This document shows, piece by piece, positions 44,885 through 53,643 of a stretch of 64,000 nt of DNA (the first letter of the stretch is position 1; the number at the start of each line of letters is the position of its first letter). The DNA comes from Ignavibacteriales bacterium (lineage in GTDB: Bacteria; Bacteroidota; Ignavibacteria; UBA10030; SZUA-254): contig JACRMQ010000006.1 in assembly GCA_016214905.1 (NCBI GenBank), positions 478,510-542,509 on the forward strand, given 5' to 3'. The notes under the pieces were generated by a model, which was not told the DNA's origin, searched no databases, and saw only the letters and a program-made list of their open reading frames with translations. The position numbers and the translations under genes are program-made.

Positions 44885-45041
44885 TTGATTTAATCTGCTG
44901 ATATATAACTAATATCTCCCCAACACTTAATTCTCCTTCCGACAACTATTTAATTTAAAAAATATTAAAAGAGTTGATTGTCCGATTCGCGTTTCATATA
45001 TTGATGATAAATCAATTGTGAAAATTATATTGGAATAACCA

Positions 45042-46460
45042 ATGCCCGGTTCAGATGAGATAATTTCTAAAGCAAGACATGCTGCTCTGGCTTTTAAAAA
45101 ATTAGATCAAAAGCAAACAGATCAGATTGTTCGTGCAGTTTATCTTGAAGCGATGAATAATCGAGTTCGATTAGCCAAGATGGCTGCTCAGGAAACAAAT
45201 TTGGGAATCTGGGAGCATAAAGTTATCAAGAACATTATTGCAAGCCAGTTAGTTTACGAAAACATCAAAGATCAGAAGACCGTCGGAGTAATATCGGAAG
45301 ATTCCTACACAGGAATAATTGAAATGGCTCAACCTATTGGTCCGATATTGGGTCTTGTTCCGGTGATCAATCCTACATCAACTACAATTTTTAAGATACT
45401 GATCTCGCTAAAAACACGTAACCCGATAATTATCAGTTCAGCTACAGCAGCAAAAGAATCGGTTGCGGAAACAGCTTCGATCTGCTATAAAGCAGCTTTG
45501 AATGCAGGTGCGCCGGAACATTGTATCAAGTGGTTGCGCAAACCAAATCTTTTGGTTACTAAAGAGTTGATGAGCCATCGTGGCTTATCGCTCATACTTG
45601 CAACAGGTAGCGGAGATCTGGTTAAAGCAAGTTACAGCTCAGGTACTCCCACAATTGGTGTTGGTGCCGGTAATGTTCCGGTTTACATTGGCGCCAGTGC
45701 AGATATACCATTCGCTGTTTCGAGCATAATGTTTTCAAAAACTTTTGATAACGGATCTATCTGCGCGAGCGAGCAGGCAGTTGTAATCAAAAAACGTATT
45801 TCAGAAAAGGTAATTGCCGAATTTGAAAGACAAAAAGGTTATTTCCTCTCAAAAGACGAGATTGCGAAGGTCAGCAGAATAGCTTACGATAAAGAACGCG
45901 GATTGATGTCACCAATGGTTGTTGGACAATCGGTTCAGCGTATAGCAGAAATGGCTGAGATCATTATTCCGCATGATACCAGAGTTTTAATAGCGCATTT
46001 AGATAAGGTATCGCGCGATTATCCGCTATCAGCAGAAATTTTGGCTCCGATCCTGGCATTCTATGTTGAGGAAGACTTCGAATCTTCTATCGAACGGTGT
46101 ATGGAGTTAACTCGGTTTGGCGGAATCGGACATACGGCAGTGATCTATTCTAATAATCCTGAACGTATAGAATATTTTTCAAACGCATTGGATGTTGCAA
46201 GGATTCTTGTCAATACACCATCTACACAGGGAGCATTGGGTGGAATGTATAATTCTTTACCTCCTTCATTCACTTTGAGCTGTGGCTCAGGTGGTAAGAA
46301 CAGCACGACCGATAATATTACAACCCGGCATCTCCTCAACATTCATCGGATATGTCGACGCCGAATCAACCAGCGTTGGTTCAACATCGATCAGGAGAAA
46401 GCCATCGATGAATCTGTATCAGCGGAAATGATGGAAAGACAATTCAATAAAAACTCTTAA
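45042..46460 (+). CDS. CoA-acylating aldehyde dehydrogenase (AdhE/EutE-like)
   Basis: A 472-residue enzyme of the acetaldehyde dehydrogenase (acetylating) family, which converts acyl-CoA and NADH to aldehyde or the reverse. It has QPIGPILGLVPVINPTSTTIFK, GTPTIGVGAGNVPVYI, and the catalytic Cys in FDNGSICASEQ (near 240). The end (LLNIHRICRRRINQRWF) resembles the linker of bifunctional AdhE, but the Fe-alcohol dehydrogenase half is absent. No microcompartment shell genes or N-terminal encapsulation peptide are evident. It stands alone on the + strand. Confidence 0.86.
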   Translation: MPGSDEIISKARHAALAFKKLDQKQTDQIVRAVYLEAMNNRVRLAKMAAQETNLGIWEHKVIKNIIASQLVYENIKDQKTVGVISEDSYTGIIEMAQPIGPILGLVPVINPTSTTIFKILISLKTRNPIIISSATAAKESVAETASICYKAALNAGAPEHCIKWLRKPNLLVTKELMSHRGLSLILATGSGDLVKASYSSGTPTIGVGAGNVPVYIGASADIPFAVSSIMFSKTFDNGSICASEQAVVIKKRISEKVIAEFERQKGYFLSKDEIAKVSRIAYDKERGLMSPMVVGQSVQRIAEMAEIIIPHDTRVLIAHLDKVSRDYPLSAEILAPILAFYVEEDFESSIERCMELTRFGGIGHTAVIYSNNPERIEYFSNALDVARILVNTPSTQGALGGMYNSLPPSFTLSCGSGGKNSTTDNITTRHLLNIHRICRRRINQRWFNIDQEKAIDESVSAEMMERQFNKNS

Positions 46461-46525
46461 GCGCTATGATCACTTGGGTTAGAGTCTATTATTAATTATA
46501 AATATCCGCATTGCAACCGAGAATA

Positions 46526-47590
46526 TTATTTCTTCTTAATCTGCTTCATTGCATTTTTTATCATCTTCCCAAATTGCTTATCCTTCTTTCGTCTCTCGAC
46601 ATAAGACATTTGATGAAACTTGGATTCCTTCATCAATTTCATGTAGCTCTGGTATCTCTCCTCATCTAAGTTTCCGTCTTGAATACCTGTCAATATAGCA
46701 CAGCCGACTTCTACTGTGTGAGTGCAATCGTTAAAACGGCAATTCTGTGAAAGTTCATGTATATCTGAAAAGCTATCATCTATACTTGTACCAACGGCAA
46801 TCATCCCCAGTTCTCTCATTCCAGGTGTATCTACAAGGAGTGCTCCGTTGTCAAGAACTACCAATTGCCGTCGAGCCGTTGTATGTCTGCCTCTGCTGTC
46901 CTTCTCGCGCACAGGGTTTGTCTCAAATACTTCACGACCCAGAAGATGATTTAGGAGTGTGGTTTTGCCTACACCCGATGAACCAAGCAAACAATATGTC
47001 TTTCCCTTTTCAAGCACCTGTTGTACTGTATCCAGTCCGATAGCAGTCTTGTTGCTGAATGCAATAACTCTTGCGCTGATTTGAGCTTGCCGTATATCTG
47101 AAATCCTTTTTTCCAATTCTTCAGAACTGACGAGATCACTTTTGCTGAGAAGGATTATTGGCTCGACGTGACCTTCTTTTGCCATGACAAGGTACCGTTC
47201 CATCCTGCGTAAGTTGAAATTGAAATCGCACGACTGGATAATGAAAGCAATATCGATATTCGATGCAATCATCTGATAGTCGACAGTATTGCCTGCAGAT
47301 TTGCGGCGCAGGAAGGTTTTCCTTGGTAACAATTCATGAATTATTGCAAGTGTACCATCGTTGTAGTACTGCACGAATACCCAATCACCAACACAAGGGA
47401 AATCTTGATTCGAGTCGGTGAAGAAGAGTAGTTTGCCTGTTGGCTCTGCTTGAACTTCATCATTCTCATTGCGAACTAAGTAGCGTTCACGGTCAACTCT
47501 CGTAATTCGTGCCACGCTAAAATCAGGTTTATGCGATTCTTCGCGCTTCTTTTGAAACCAACTATCAAATCCGAGGTCTGCTAATTCCAT
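46526..47590 (-). CDS. rsgA: Ribosome small subunit-dependent GTPase RsgA
   Basis: A 354-residue circularly permuted GTPase that matures the 30S subunit. The OB-fold region is followed by the permuted motifs: IIQSCDFNFN and LLSKSDL (G4-like), then GSSGVGKTTLLNHLLG (G1), and LVDTPGMRELGM (G3). The C-terminal zinc finger is visible as CRFNDCTHTVEVGCAI. The Lys-rich tail (KKDKQFGKMIKNAMKQIKKK) is typical. It is longer than classic ~300-residue RsgA, as in a Bacteroidota subgroup. It is monocistronic on the minus strand. Confidence 0.92.
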   Translation of the reverse strand: MELADLGFDSWFQKKREESHKPDFSVARITRVDRERYLVRNENDEVQAEPTGKLLFFTDSNQDFPCVGDWVFVQYYNDGTLAIIHELLPRKTFLRRKSAGNTVDYQMIASNIDIAFIIQSCDFNFNLRRMERYLVMAKEGHVEPIILLSKSDLVSSEELEKRISDIRQAQISARVIAFSNKTAIGLDTVQQVLEKGKTYCLLGSSGVGKTTLLNHLLGREVFETNPVREKDSRGRHTTARRQLVVLDNGALLVDTPGMRELGMIAVGTSIDDSFSDIHELSQNCRFNDCTHTVEVGCAILTGIQDGNLDEERYQSYMKLMKESKFHQMSYVERRKKDKQFGKMIKNAMKQIKKK

Positions 47591-47632
47591 TTTCTAATGT
47601 CAGTATAAAATATTGCAGTAATATACAAAAAA

Positions 47633-47783
47633 CTATTTTCTCGTCATCTTCATTTGCGCGAAGGGTTGAAGTTTTCCCTTCACTTCATTATCCATCTGCC
47701 ATTGCCAGATATCAATACTTCCGGTGTACGAGAATTATGTGTGAAAGATACTGCTGTAACTGCCTTTAAATAAGAACGCAATA
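47633..47783 (-). pseudogene. 3' fragment of the DUF1579-like gene (49197-49712)
   Basis: On the minus strand about 48 codons match the C-terminal end of the DUF1579-like gene almost residue for residue (WQWQMDNEVKGKL, QMKMTRK, AFLFKGS), but with one internal TAA in place of a Thr codon after FHT. There is no start codon or N-terminal part. It is a truncated duplicate, separated from the intact gene by the radical SAM gene. Confidence 0.85.
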
Positions 47784-47800
47784 TTACTACGTTCGCCGGT

Positions 47801-49174
47801 TTACTGTTGGTAGATATAGTCTTTATGAATATTGTTCAGCTGTTTTACAAATTTAAAGTACAATTTATAAAGTGAAGGAATTTCGGCAATCGGATATTTT
47901 TTCATGAAACTAATCTGTTTTGAGACGGATCTCGACTTTTTAAATAACGACACGTATTCCTTGTAAAACTCTTTCAAAGGTAATTTTGTTGGCAGAAAGG
48001 TATGGAAAAAATCATAGTAATCATAGTTATCAATAATCATTTTGTTTTTGACGTCATCATAAAGATCAGTCCCTGGTAACGGTGTCATCACCGAAAAACC
48101 GATAAAATCAAAATCGAGGTTTAAACAACTCTTTCTGAATTCCTTAAAGTCATTTTTGCTGAAATCAGGACTCACCATAAAGTTGGGGTGAATATCTATA
48201 TCGAGTGATTTTAATATTCTGACTGCCTCAATATTATCCTTATTGGTTGATCCTTTTCTTATCTTCGTTAAATCATCATCACGAAAGAACTCAAGCCCGA
48301 TAAAAACTCTTTGGAGTCCAACTTCTTTCCACGCTTCTATGAGATCGGGGTGTTTAGCAATCGTATCGCTTCTTCCATAAAGGAAGTAATGTTTCTTAAT
48401 ACCCGACTGTTTAATAAGATGAGCAAGTGTCTTCATCCTTTTTGCGTTAACAAGAGATTCATCATCGGCAAAGAAAACATACTTTTCATCTATTGTACCA
48501 AGTTCTTCAACAATTTTCTCCGGGCTCCTCGTCAGATACTTGCCGCCGGTCAGTTTCCACAATGCACAGAAGTTACACTTAAAAGGACACCCTTTAGAAG
48601 TGCGGATTGAAGCAAGAGGTTTCATCCATTCACTAAAATAGTTTTTTCGGTATTTTGTTGTCAGACTTCTATCGGGAAATGGAAACGAATCAAGATCGAT
48701 CGCTTGATCGTTTTTATTATATATAATTTTTCCATCTTTTTTGAATGCCGTTCCGGGAATTCCATCCATCTCTTTTTTTCTATCGAATCTTTCGATCACT
48801 TCTTTGAATGTAAAAACACCTTCACCAATAATTACCATATTTATTGATGGGACAATGAAATCTTCAGGCATAACCGTAGCATGATGCCCTCCTACCACGG
48901 TGAAGATTTCAGGATTGTATGATTTGATTCTTTCAAAGAGTTGTTTTACAACATTCACATGCACCGTATATGCGGTTATGCCGACAACATCAGGATTGAA
49001 GCTTTTAAGTACCGTATCCAGATCATTTTCAAGACGCATGTCAAAAATTCTCACATCATGATTATCTCTGACGCCTGAGGCAAGATATTCGAGGGCAAGC
49101 GGTTCATAGATATGAAAGTCTTCTCCGCCTATTGCTTTTTCAGGTTTTCTCGGTTGTATTAAAAGAATTTTCAT
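47801..49174 (-). CDS. B12-binding-domain radical SAM protein
   Basis: A 457-residue protein with an N-terminal cobalamin-binding domain (MKILLIQPRKPEKA, YEPLALEYLASGV, DVVGITAYTVHVN, VVGGHHATVMPED), the 4Fe-4S motif CPFKCNFC near 195-202 and FFADDESLV, then a TIM-barrel end with GLEFFRDDDL. The class uses SAM and B12 in methylations or rearrangements; substrate unknown. It differs from the radical SAM gene at 5119 in its C-terminal half. It is bracketed by the intact (23 bases upstream) and broken copies of a DUF1579-like gene. Confidence 0.85.
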   Translation of the reverse strand: MKILLIQPRKPEKAIGGEDFHIYEPLALEYLASGVRDNHDVRIFDMRLENDLDTVLKSFNPDVVGITAYTVHVNVVKQLFERIKSYNPEIFTVVGGHHATVMPEDFIVPSINMVIIGEGVFTFKEVIERFDRKKEMDGIPGTAFKKDGKIIYNKNDQAIDLDSFPFPDRSLTTKYRKNYFSEWMKPLASIRTSKGCPFKCNFCALWKLTGGKYLTRSPEKIVEELGTIDEKYVFFADDESLVNAKRMKTLAHLIKQSGIKKHYFLYGRSDTIAKHPDLIEAWKEVGLQRVFIGLEFFRDDDLTKIRKGSTNKDNIEAVRILKSLDIDIHPNFMVSPDFSKNDFKEFRKSCLNLDFDFIGFSVMTPLPGTDLYDDVKNKMIIDNYDYYDFFHTFLPTKLPLKEFYKEYVSLFKKSRSVSKQISFMKKYPIAEIPSLYKLYFKFVKQLNNIHKDYIYQQ

Positions 49175-49196
49175 TACGCTAGAACAATTTGATTTA

Positions 49197-49712
49197 TTAT
49201 TTCCTCGTCATCTTCATCCGCGCAAAAAATTGAAGTTTTCCCTTCACTTCGTTATCCATCTGCCATTGCCATGTATCTGTACTTCTTGCATACGAAAATG
49301 TTGTATGGAAGATGCTGCCATCGCTGCCTTTGAATAAGAACGCAAGCTTATCCAAGCTGCGTTTAGCATAACCGATTGCCTGAGCCGATAGACCGCCGCC
49401 GCCTGTTACATCGAGCCAAAGACATGCATACCGGCTCGATGGCTGATCCCAGCCGATATAAACGATTGCTTCATACTCCGCTTCACCGTTAGCGTTTTTT
49501 TCGCGTGAGGTTTCGTGAAATTGCAGGTACTGATGACCCAGCACCCACTCTGCGATTATATCGTGTGTAGTTTCTTTTCCGTCTATGGTTCCTTTAAGAA
49601 CCCACTTCCCTGCCATATGATCGAGCAATGAATCCTGAAATGTCGTTTGCTGTGCCGACATGGGTAACGAAACCAGAATAACTAATATGATGATGTTTAT
49701 GATAGGTCTCAT
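49197..49712 (-). CDS. Secreted DUF1579-like protein
   Basis: A 171-residue exported protein: signal peptide (MRPIINIIILVILVSLPMSA-), then LLDHMAGKWVLKGTIDGKETTHDIIAEWVLGHQYLQFHE split over two strands, followed by YEAIVYIGWDQPS and a C-terminal beta region ending in QFFARMKMTRK. The M-x-G-x-W...EWV-x-G-x-Y-L pattern fits the DUF1579 lipocalin-like domains. No enzymatic role is known to me. It precedes the radical SAM gene by 23 bases on the same strand; a 3' copy fragment lies on the far side of that gene. Confidence 0.72.
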   Translation of the reverse strand: MRPIINIIILVILVSLPMSAQQTTFQDSLLDHMAGKWVLKGTIDGKETTHDIIAEWVLGHQYLQFHETSREKNANGEAEYEAIVYIGWDQPSSRYACLWLDVTGGGGLSAQAIGYAKRSLDKLAFLFKGSDGSIFHTTFSYARSTDTWQWQMDNEVKGKLQFFARMKMTRK

Positions 49713-49781
49713 TGAATTCTTCCTTTAAGTAATGTGGTGACGTTTAAATTTTACCTTCAAGATATTTTTCATAGCGTCTTA

Positions 49782-51272
49782 CTAGTCTGCATCACCTTGG
49801 ATCATTCTTGCTGCATCACGATATAAGAAGGGGACCCAAAAATATGGTGTCGTTTTAGTTCCTCGAAGCTCAAAGAATCCTACTTCAACTAAACTGTTAG
49901 CTATCGCGAGAGCCTCTATTTCATTAACCTGCCAAATTCCTGCGAGAGTGCCAGAATATTGTTGTGTCTTTTCACCTGCTAATTTATCAATAAATGGACG
50001 CAACTTTGGATATTCTGCGAAAAGTGTTTGCGAAAGTCTTACATCTGAAATTTTTGGAAGTGCTTCTCTAAATGATACACTTGAAAAAATGCATTCTTGA
50101 TCAAGCTCTTTATCGCCAACTTCGAAGTGTCGAAGCTGCATCTCACGAGCAACGCTAAGTAAATGAATCAATTCACGAGGAGCTGTATGTCCAGTACCAT
50201 CTTTAGTGTGTCCAATCATCCAATCAAGAGTTTTTGGCTTTTTAAGTCCAACATCAACCTGTTTCGGAAATATTCTATAAAATAAAGTTTCTTGATTCGC
50301 AATAGAAGAGAAAACCTCATCTGGTTTGATAGAATAATGTGTGCAAATAGATTCATTGTTTACTGCACGTCGCAACATTAGGCTCATCAATGAAGAACGA
50401 TCCCACGAAATAGTTAAATGTCGGGTTACATGACTTGCTTCTCTAAAACCAGTTTTGGTAAGACGATTCCAAATATCGGTGCGAAGAAATATTTTAAGGC
50501 GAACATTGGAAAGGTTTGTTAGCTCAAGATAGTTGCGAAATAGGGCTCGAAGCGCATTTTCCTCTAATGAATCTGTTTCAGCAAAAGCAACATCGAGCCT
50601 ATCTAATAATATCCATACAGTGACACCCAATTTAGCAAATGCTTTATCGGCATTTTTCAGGAGTTCATTTACTGATTGTATAGATTGATCCGCTGCAATT
50701 GATACCTCATCGAAACTAATTTTCCCCGAGAAACCAGCGGGTAATCCTGTCATTGGATCAATTTTAATTTCGCCTTGTACCGCTGACGGACGAAAAACAC
50801 GTTTCACGTATTCAAATACATTCCTAAGCATCTTGGGAAGATTTGTCGTGCTTTCTAGAAGTTTTGCTTGTTCCAAATAATCTAGAACTGCAATAGCACT
50901 TGCATCATTTGCAGAATACTCTTTAAGTGTCGCACCGAGTAATGAGAGCAAATATAGTCTCCATAATCCGGTGAATTCACGTTCTGTAGTAGGCGGATCT
51001 TGCTGTAAATCTTTAAAGACAGGTGTACCTCGAGGTTGTTCAGCTGACACTACAATAACACCTTTATCAAGTAAATCTGATGCGCGTTGAATCAAGAGTG
51101 AGTAGAGTGCACTTTTTCCCGTACCTTTCGCACCATATATAATGTCAACGTCACCCGCAAAAGTACGCTTCCACTGATCTGTAGCTACAAAGTACCTCTC
51201 AAGTTCTTTGCTTTCTTCCTCAGCAACGCGGTGACCAAAATTTGCAGATTGTAGAACCTCTTGTTTAGTCAT
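49782..51272 (-). CDS. P-loop ATPase, Sll1717-type
   Basis: A 496-residue soluble ATPase. Walker A is YGAKGTGKSALYS (47-54 for the core) and Walker B is VWILLDRLDVAF near 220-231; the sequence between them is helical. The C-terminal half has arginine-rich segments (IFLRTDIWNRLTKTGF) and a winged-helix-like end (IEALAIANSLVEVGFFELRG). The start HRVAEEESKELERYFVATDQW and overall pattern fit the Sll1717 family of STAND/Orc-like P-loop ATPases, known from cyanobacteria and accessory regions of other bacteria. Function is not known; conflict or defence roles have been suggested for related ATPases. It stands alone. Confidence 0.68.
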   Translation of the reverse strand: MTKQEVLQSANFGHRVAEEESKELERYFVATDQWKRTFAGDVDIIYGAKGTGKSALYSLLIQRASDLLDKGVIVVSAEQPRGTPVFKDLQQDPPTTEREFTGLWRLYLLSLLGATLKEYSANDASAIAVLDYLEQAKLLESTTNLPKMLRNVFEYVKRVFRPSAVQGEIKIDPMTGLPAGFSGKISFDEVSIAADQSIQSVNELLKNADKAFAKLGVTVWILLDRLDVAFAETDSLEENALRALFRNYLELTNLSNVRLKIFLRTDIWNRLTKTGFREASHVTRHLTISWDRSSLMSLMLRRAVNNESICTHYSIKPDEVFSSIANQETLFYRIFPKQVDVGLKKPKTLDWMIGHTKDGTGHTAPRELIHLLSVAREMQLRHFEVGDKELDQECIFSSVSFREALPKISDVRLSQTLFAEYPKLRPFIDKLAGEKTQQYSGTLAGIWQVNEIEALAIANSLVEVGFFELRGTKTTPYFWVPFLYRDAARMIQGDAD

Positions 51273-51517
51273 ATACTTCCCTATTATTATATAACTTACT
51301 GGATATCTATTCTATTGCACAATTATTTGATTCGTAAAACAAAATTATGCAACCTTGTGGCTATAAATAATCAAATACAAATTCCTTAATCATTCTACGT
51401 CCACTTTTCTTCGTAACGTAATTTATGAATGCAAAACCAAAAGGTGGCAGAAAATGCAGGGGTAAAATACTATTCTTCTTTTAGAAAGTCAACTTGTTGA
51501 AGTGCGGCGAATTGGAA
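51273..51517. other. AT-rich intergenic region
   Basis: Between the P-loop ATPase gene and the hairpin at 51518 no gene can be read. The part nearest 51273 is the ATPase upstream region; no clear operator is seen. Confidence 0.4.
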
Positions 51518-51564
51518 GTGCGACTCACCTTCAAGATAGAATCACCCATGGAGGTGAGTCGCAC
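51518..51564. repeat. 13-bp-stem inverted repeat, copy 1
   Basis: Arms GTGCGACTCACCT (51518-51530) and AGGTGAGTCGCAC (51552-51564) with a 21-base loop. It ends 10 bases from the stop codon of the minus-strand lipoprotein gene. A second copy at 53587 has the same stem and loop lengths and one compensatory base-pair change. No U-run follows on the minus strand, so it is not a standard terminator. Confidence 0.8.
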
Positions 51565-51574
51565 ATTCACTTTT

Positions 51575-52678
51575 CTATTTCGAAATTATTTTCAAAGCGT
51601 TCACTCCATTGGCGCAGTAGATGATATCAATTTTTCCGGTTGATTCAACTACAACATTCGACGACTTTGATTTAATTGATACGGGAAGTTTTTCTGTCAC
51701 CAATGCACCCGTTTTATTTGTTGTGAGATATAATTCGGAGGTTGAAAGATTTGTGTAACTGATGTATGCCTTTCCGTTAACATCTGTGGCAATGCCTGCC
51801 TCGGTCCAATTAACTAAAGAATCTATCTTCGTAATCACACCGTTATTGTAAATATTCAAATATTTGTCGTCATAATTCCAATAAGGTATTAGCACCGAGC
51901 TGTTTGTTTTATTAATTGCAATATCGGGCGACCATCCTTTATCATCACCGGAACTCGGAACACCAACGATGATATTATTACTGCTCAAAGTGCCGGCTGA
52001 AGTGATCGTTTGAAGATGAAGTGTTCCTTCGCCGCCATGTTCATAGGCAACATAAACGTTATTGCTTGCATCTAAGGCAAGTCGTGGCCGCACATTAGCC
52101 CAATAAGAACCAATCCGTGCAGGACTGCTCCATGTACCTGAAAGGTTATTTGTATAAAGCAAATCTGTACCATCATTACCATAAGCGATATGAACTTTTC
52201 CTGTTGATGTTACAGCAATGCCACATCCGCTCAAGGACGACCCGACTGAATAAGCAATTTTTGTCTTGACCCACGCACCGCTTTTATTTGTTGCATATAT
52301 TATTGCTGAGGTGTCAGTTATCGTTTGTCCAACCACATTGTAAACGATATGAACAAATCCGCTTCCATCAACAGCTATATCGTTATAAACCGACATGGTT
52401 GTAGTTGTATCTTCAGGATGGATCATGGTTGTAACCCACGAGCCGGACTTATTAGTTGCATATTTTAAACCGAGGTTGAACGAAAAATATGAAACGTGTA
52501 TTTTATCGTTCGCATCTATTGCGGCTGAAATGTCGCCATTAGCCGCATTTACATTATCAATTGTTGAATTATCCACAATTGGATTATCATCGGAACTGCC
52601 GGTAGGACTGCTTTCTTTTTTAGAACAGCTAATAAGTAAAATTGAAACAAGAACGAGGAGATAGAAATAGGTTTTCAT
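51575..52678 (-). CDS. Beta-propeller-like lipoprotein
   Basis: A 367-residue lipoprotein with a clear lipobox (LVSILLISCSKK, Cys near 18) and a Ser/Asp/Asn-rich linker. The body contains repeated blocks of about 50-60 residues with patterns such as AAIDANDKIHVSYFS, IAVDGSGFVHIVYN, IAVTSTGKVHIAYG, LALDASNNVYVAYE and IATDVNGKAYISYT, typical of a six- or seven-bladed beta-propeller (sialidase/BNR-like). Function unknown; probably outer-membrane or periplasm facing. It is followed 10 bases later by a repeat hairpin. Confidence 0.75.
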   Translation of the reverse strand: MKTYFYLLVLVSILLISCSKKESSPTGSSDDNPIVDNSTIDNVNAANGDISAAIDANDKIHVSYFSFNLGLKYATNKSGSWVTTMIHPEDTTTTMSVYNDIAVDGSGFVHIVYNVVGQTITDTSAIIYATNKSGAWVKTKIAYSVGSSLSGCGIAVTSTGKVHIAYGNDGTDLLYTNNLSGTWSSPARIGSYWANVRPRLALDASNNVYVAYEHGGEGTLHLQTITSAGTLSSNNIIVGVPSSGDDKGWSPDIAINKTNSSVLIPYWNYDDKYLNIYNNGVITKIDSLVNWTEAGIATDVNGKAYISYTNLSTSELYLTTNKTGALVTEKLPVSIKSKSSNVVVESTGKIDIIYCANGVNALKIISK

Positions 52679-52867
52679 TTTTGAAAAAGTAATTGGTGAA
52701 TAAAATATTTTAAAATAGATTTAGCATTTTGAATATAAATAAAGGAATTCAATCGAACAACATGATTGCGAAGCAGATCACAAATAAAAAGTGCTACTAT
52801 CTTTTAAGGATCATAGCACTTGTTTTAAGTTGGACTAGTAATAAGTCTTCAAAAATATATAATCTTA

Positions 52868-53431
52868 CTAATTTTGATCCTCATCATCTACTACCTCTCT
52901 ATCAGATAGCCATGATAATAAATAAAATACTCCGAAGAAAAATGAAAACATAAAAGAAACAAGTGTAAGCTGCGAGGCATTTTGCTTTCTATTTTCTAAG
53001 TCGAATAATATTCTGTTCTTATTCTCAAGTTGATAAATATCGAATTGTCTGCCCATTCCTAGAATGGTTGTTAGGAGATTACGATGATAAATATAAACAG
53101 TATCTCCAATTGCAAGATCGGCTATAAAATCCCGATAATTGAAATTATCTGAAATTCGAAAATATTCTTGATATCCCTCGACATAAATTCGGAGTTCTCG
53201 GACGCTATGTTTGTAAAATGGTTTGCTAATTTTTGAAGTAACAACATTTTGAATAGAAATGATTTTACCTTTCACATAAAGAAGATCGATTTTCCTTATA
53301 CTCATCTCTATGAATTGACCAATCGTACAATAAATAAAAAACAATGTCACCGGAAGGAGTAGATATTTTCTACCAAAATCCCAATTTGACATATTAAACG
53401 AATTCTTTAAAAATTGATTAATGAATTTCAT
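52868..53431 (-). CDS. Two-TM membrane protein with DUF3592-like layout
   Basis: A 187-residue protein with one hydrophobic segment near 24-42 (YLLLPVTLFFIYCTIG) and another near 155-172 (LVSFMFSFFFGVFYLL), separated by a ~110-residue beta-rich domain (GKIISIQNVVTSKI, YRDFIADLAIGDTVYIYHR). This arrangement resembles DUF3592-like proteins. An internal ATG 39 bases downstream of the first could be the true start. No function can be given. Flanked by the lipoprotein and the ABC-2 permease genes. Confidence 0.55.
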   Translation of the reverse strand: MKFINQFLKNSFNMSNWDFGRKYLLLPVTLFFIYCTIGQFIEMSIRKIDLLYVKGKIISIQNVVTSKISKPFYKHSVRELRIYVEGYQEYFRISDNFNYRDFIADLAIGDTVYIYHRNLLTTILGMGRQFDIYQLENKNRILFDLENRKQNASQLTLVSFMFSFFFGVFYLLSWLSDREVVDDEDQN

Positions 53432-53586
53432 TAATATTTAATATTACTTAATGTATTTGGAGTTTAATCTTGGTTCTTTACATTTATTTAATAACATATA
53501 ATTTTTGTATTAAAAACAAAACTCCAACATCCTTGGATAATATTCTACCTCAGAAGTCGAAGCTTCAAATATTAATACAATATGCA

Positions 53587-53633
53587 GTGCGACTCACTTT
53601 CAGTGTAGATTCAAAATTGGAAGTGAGTCGCAC
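53587..53633. repeat. 13-bp-stem inverted repeat, copy 2
   Basis: Arms GTGCGACTCACTT (53587-53599) and AAGTGAGTCGCAC (53621-53633) with a 21-base loop; 13 of 21 loop bases match copy 1 at 51518. It also ends 10 bases from a minus-strand stop codon (ABC-2 permease). Confidence 0.8.
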
Positions 53634-53643
53634 ATATCTTTCT

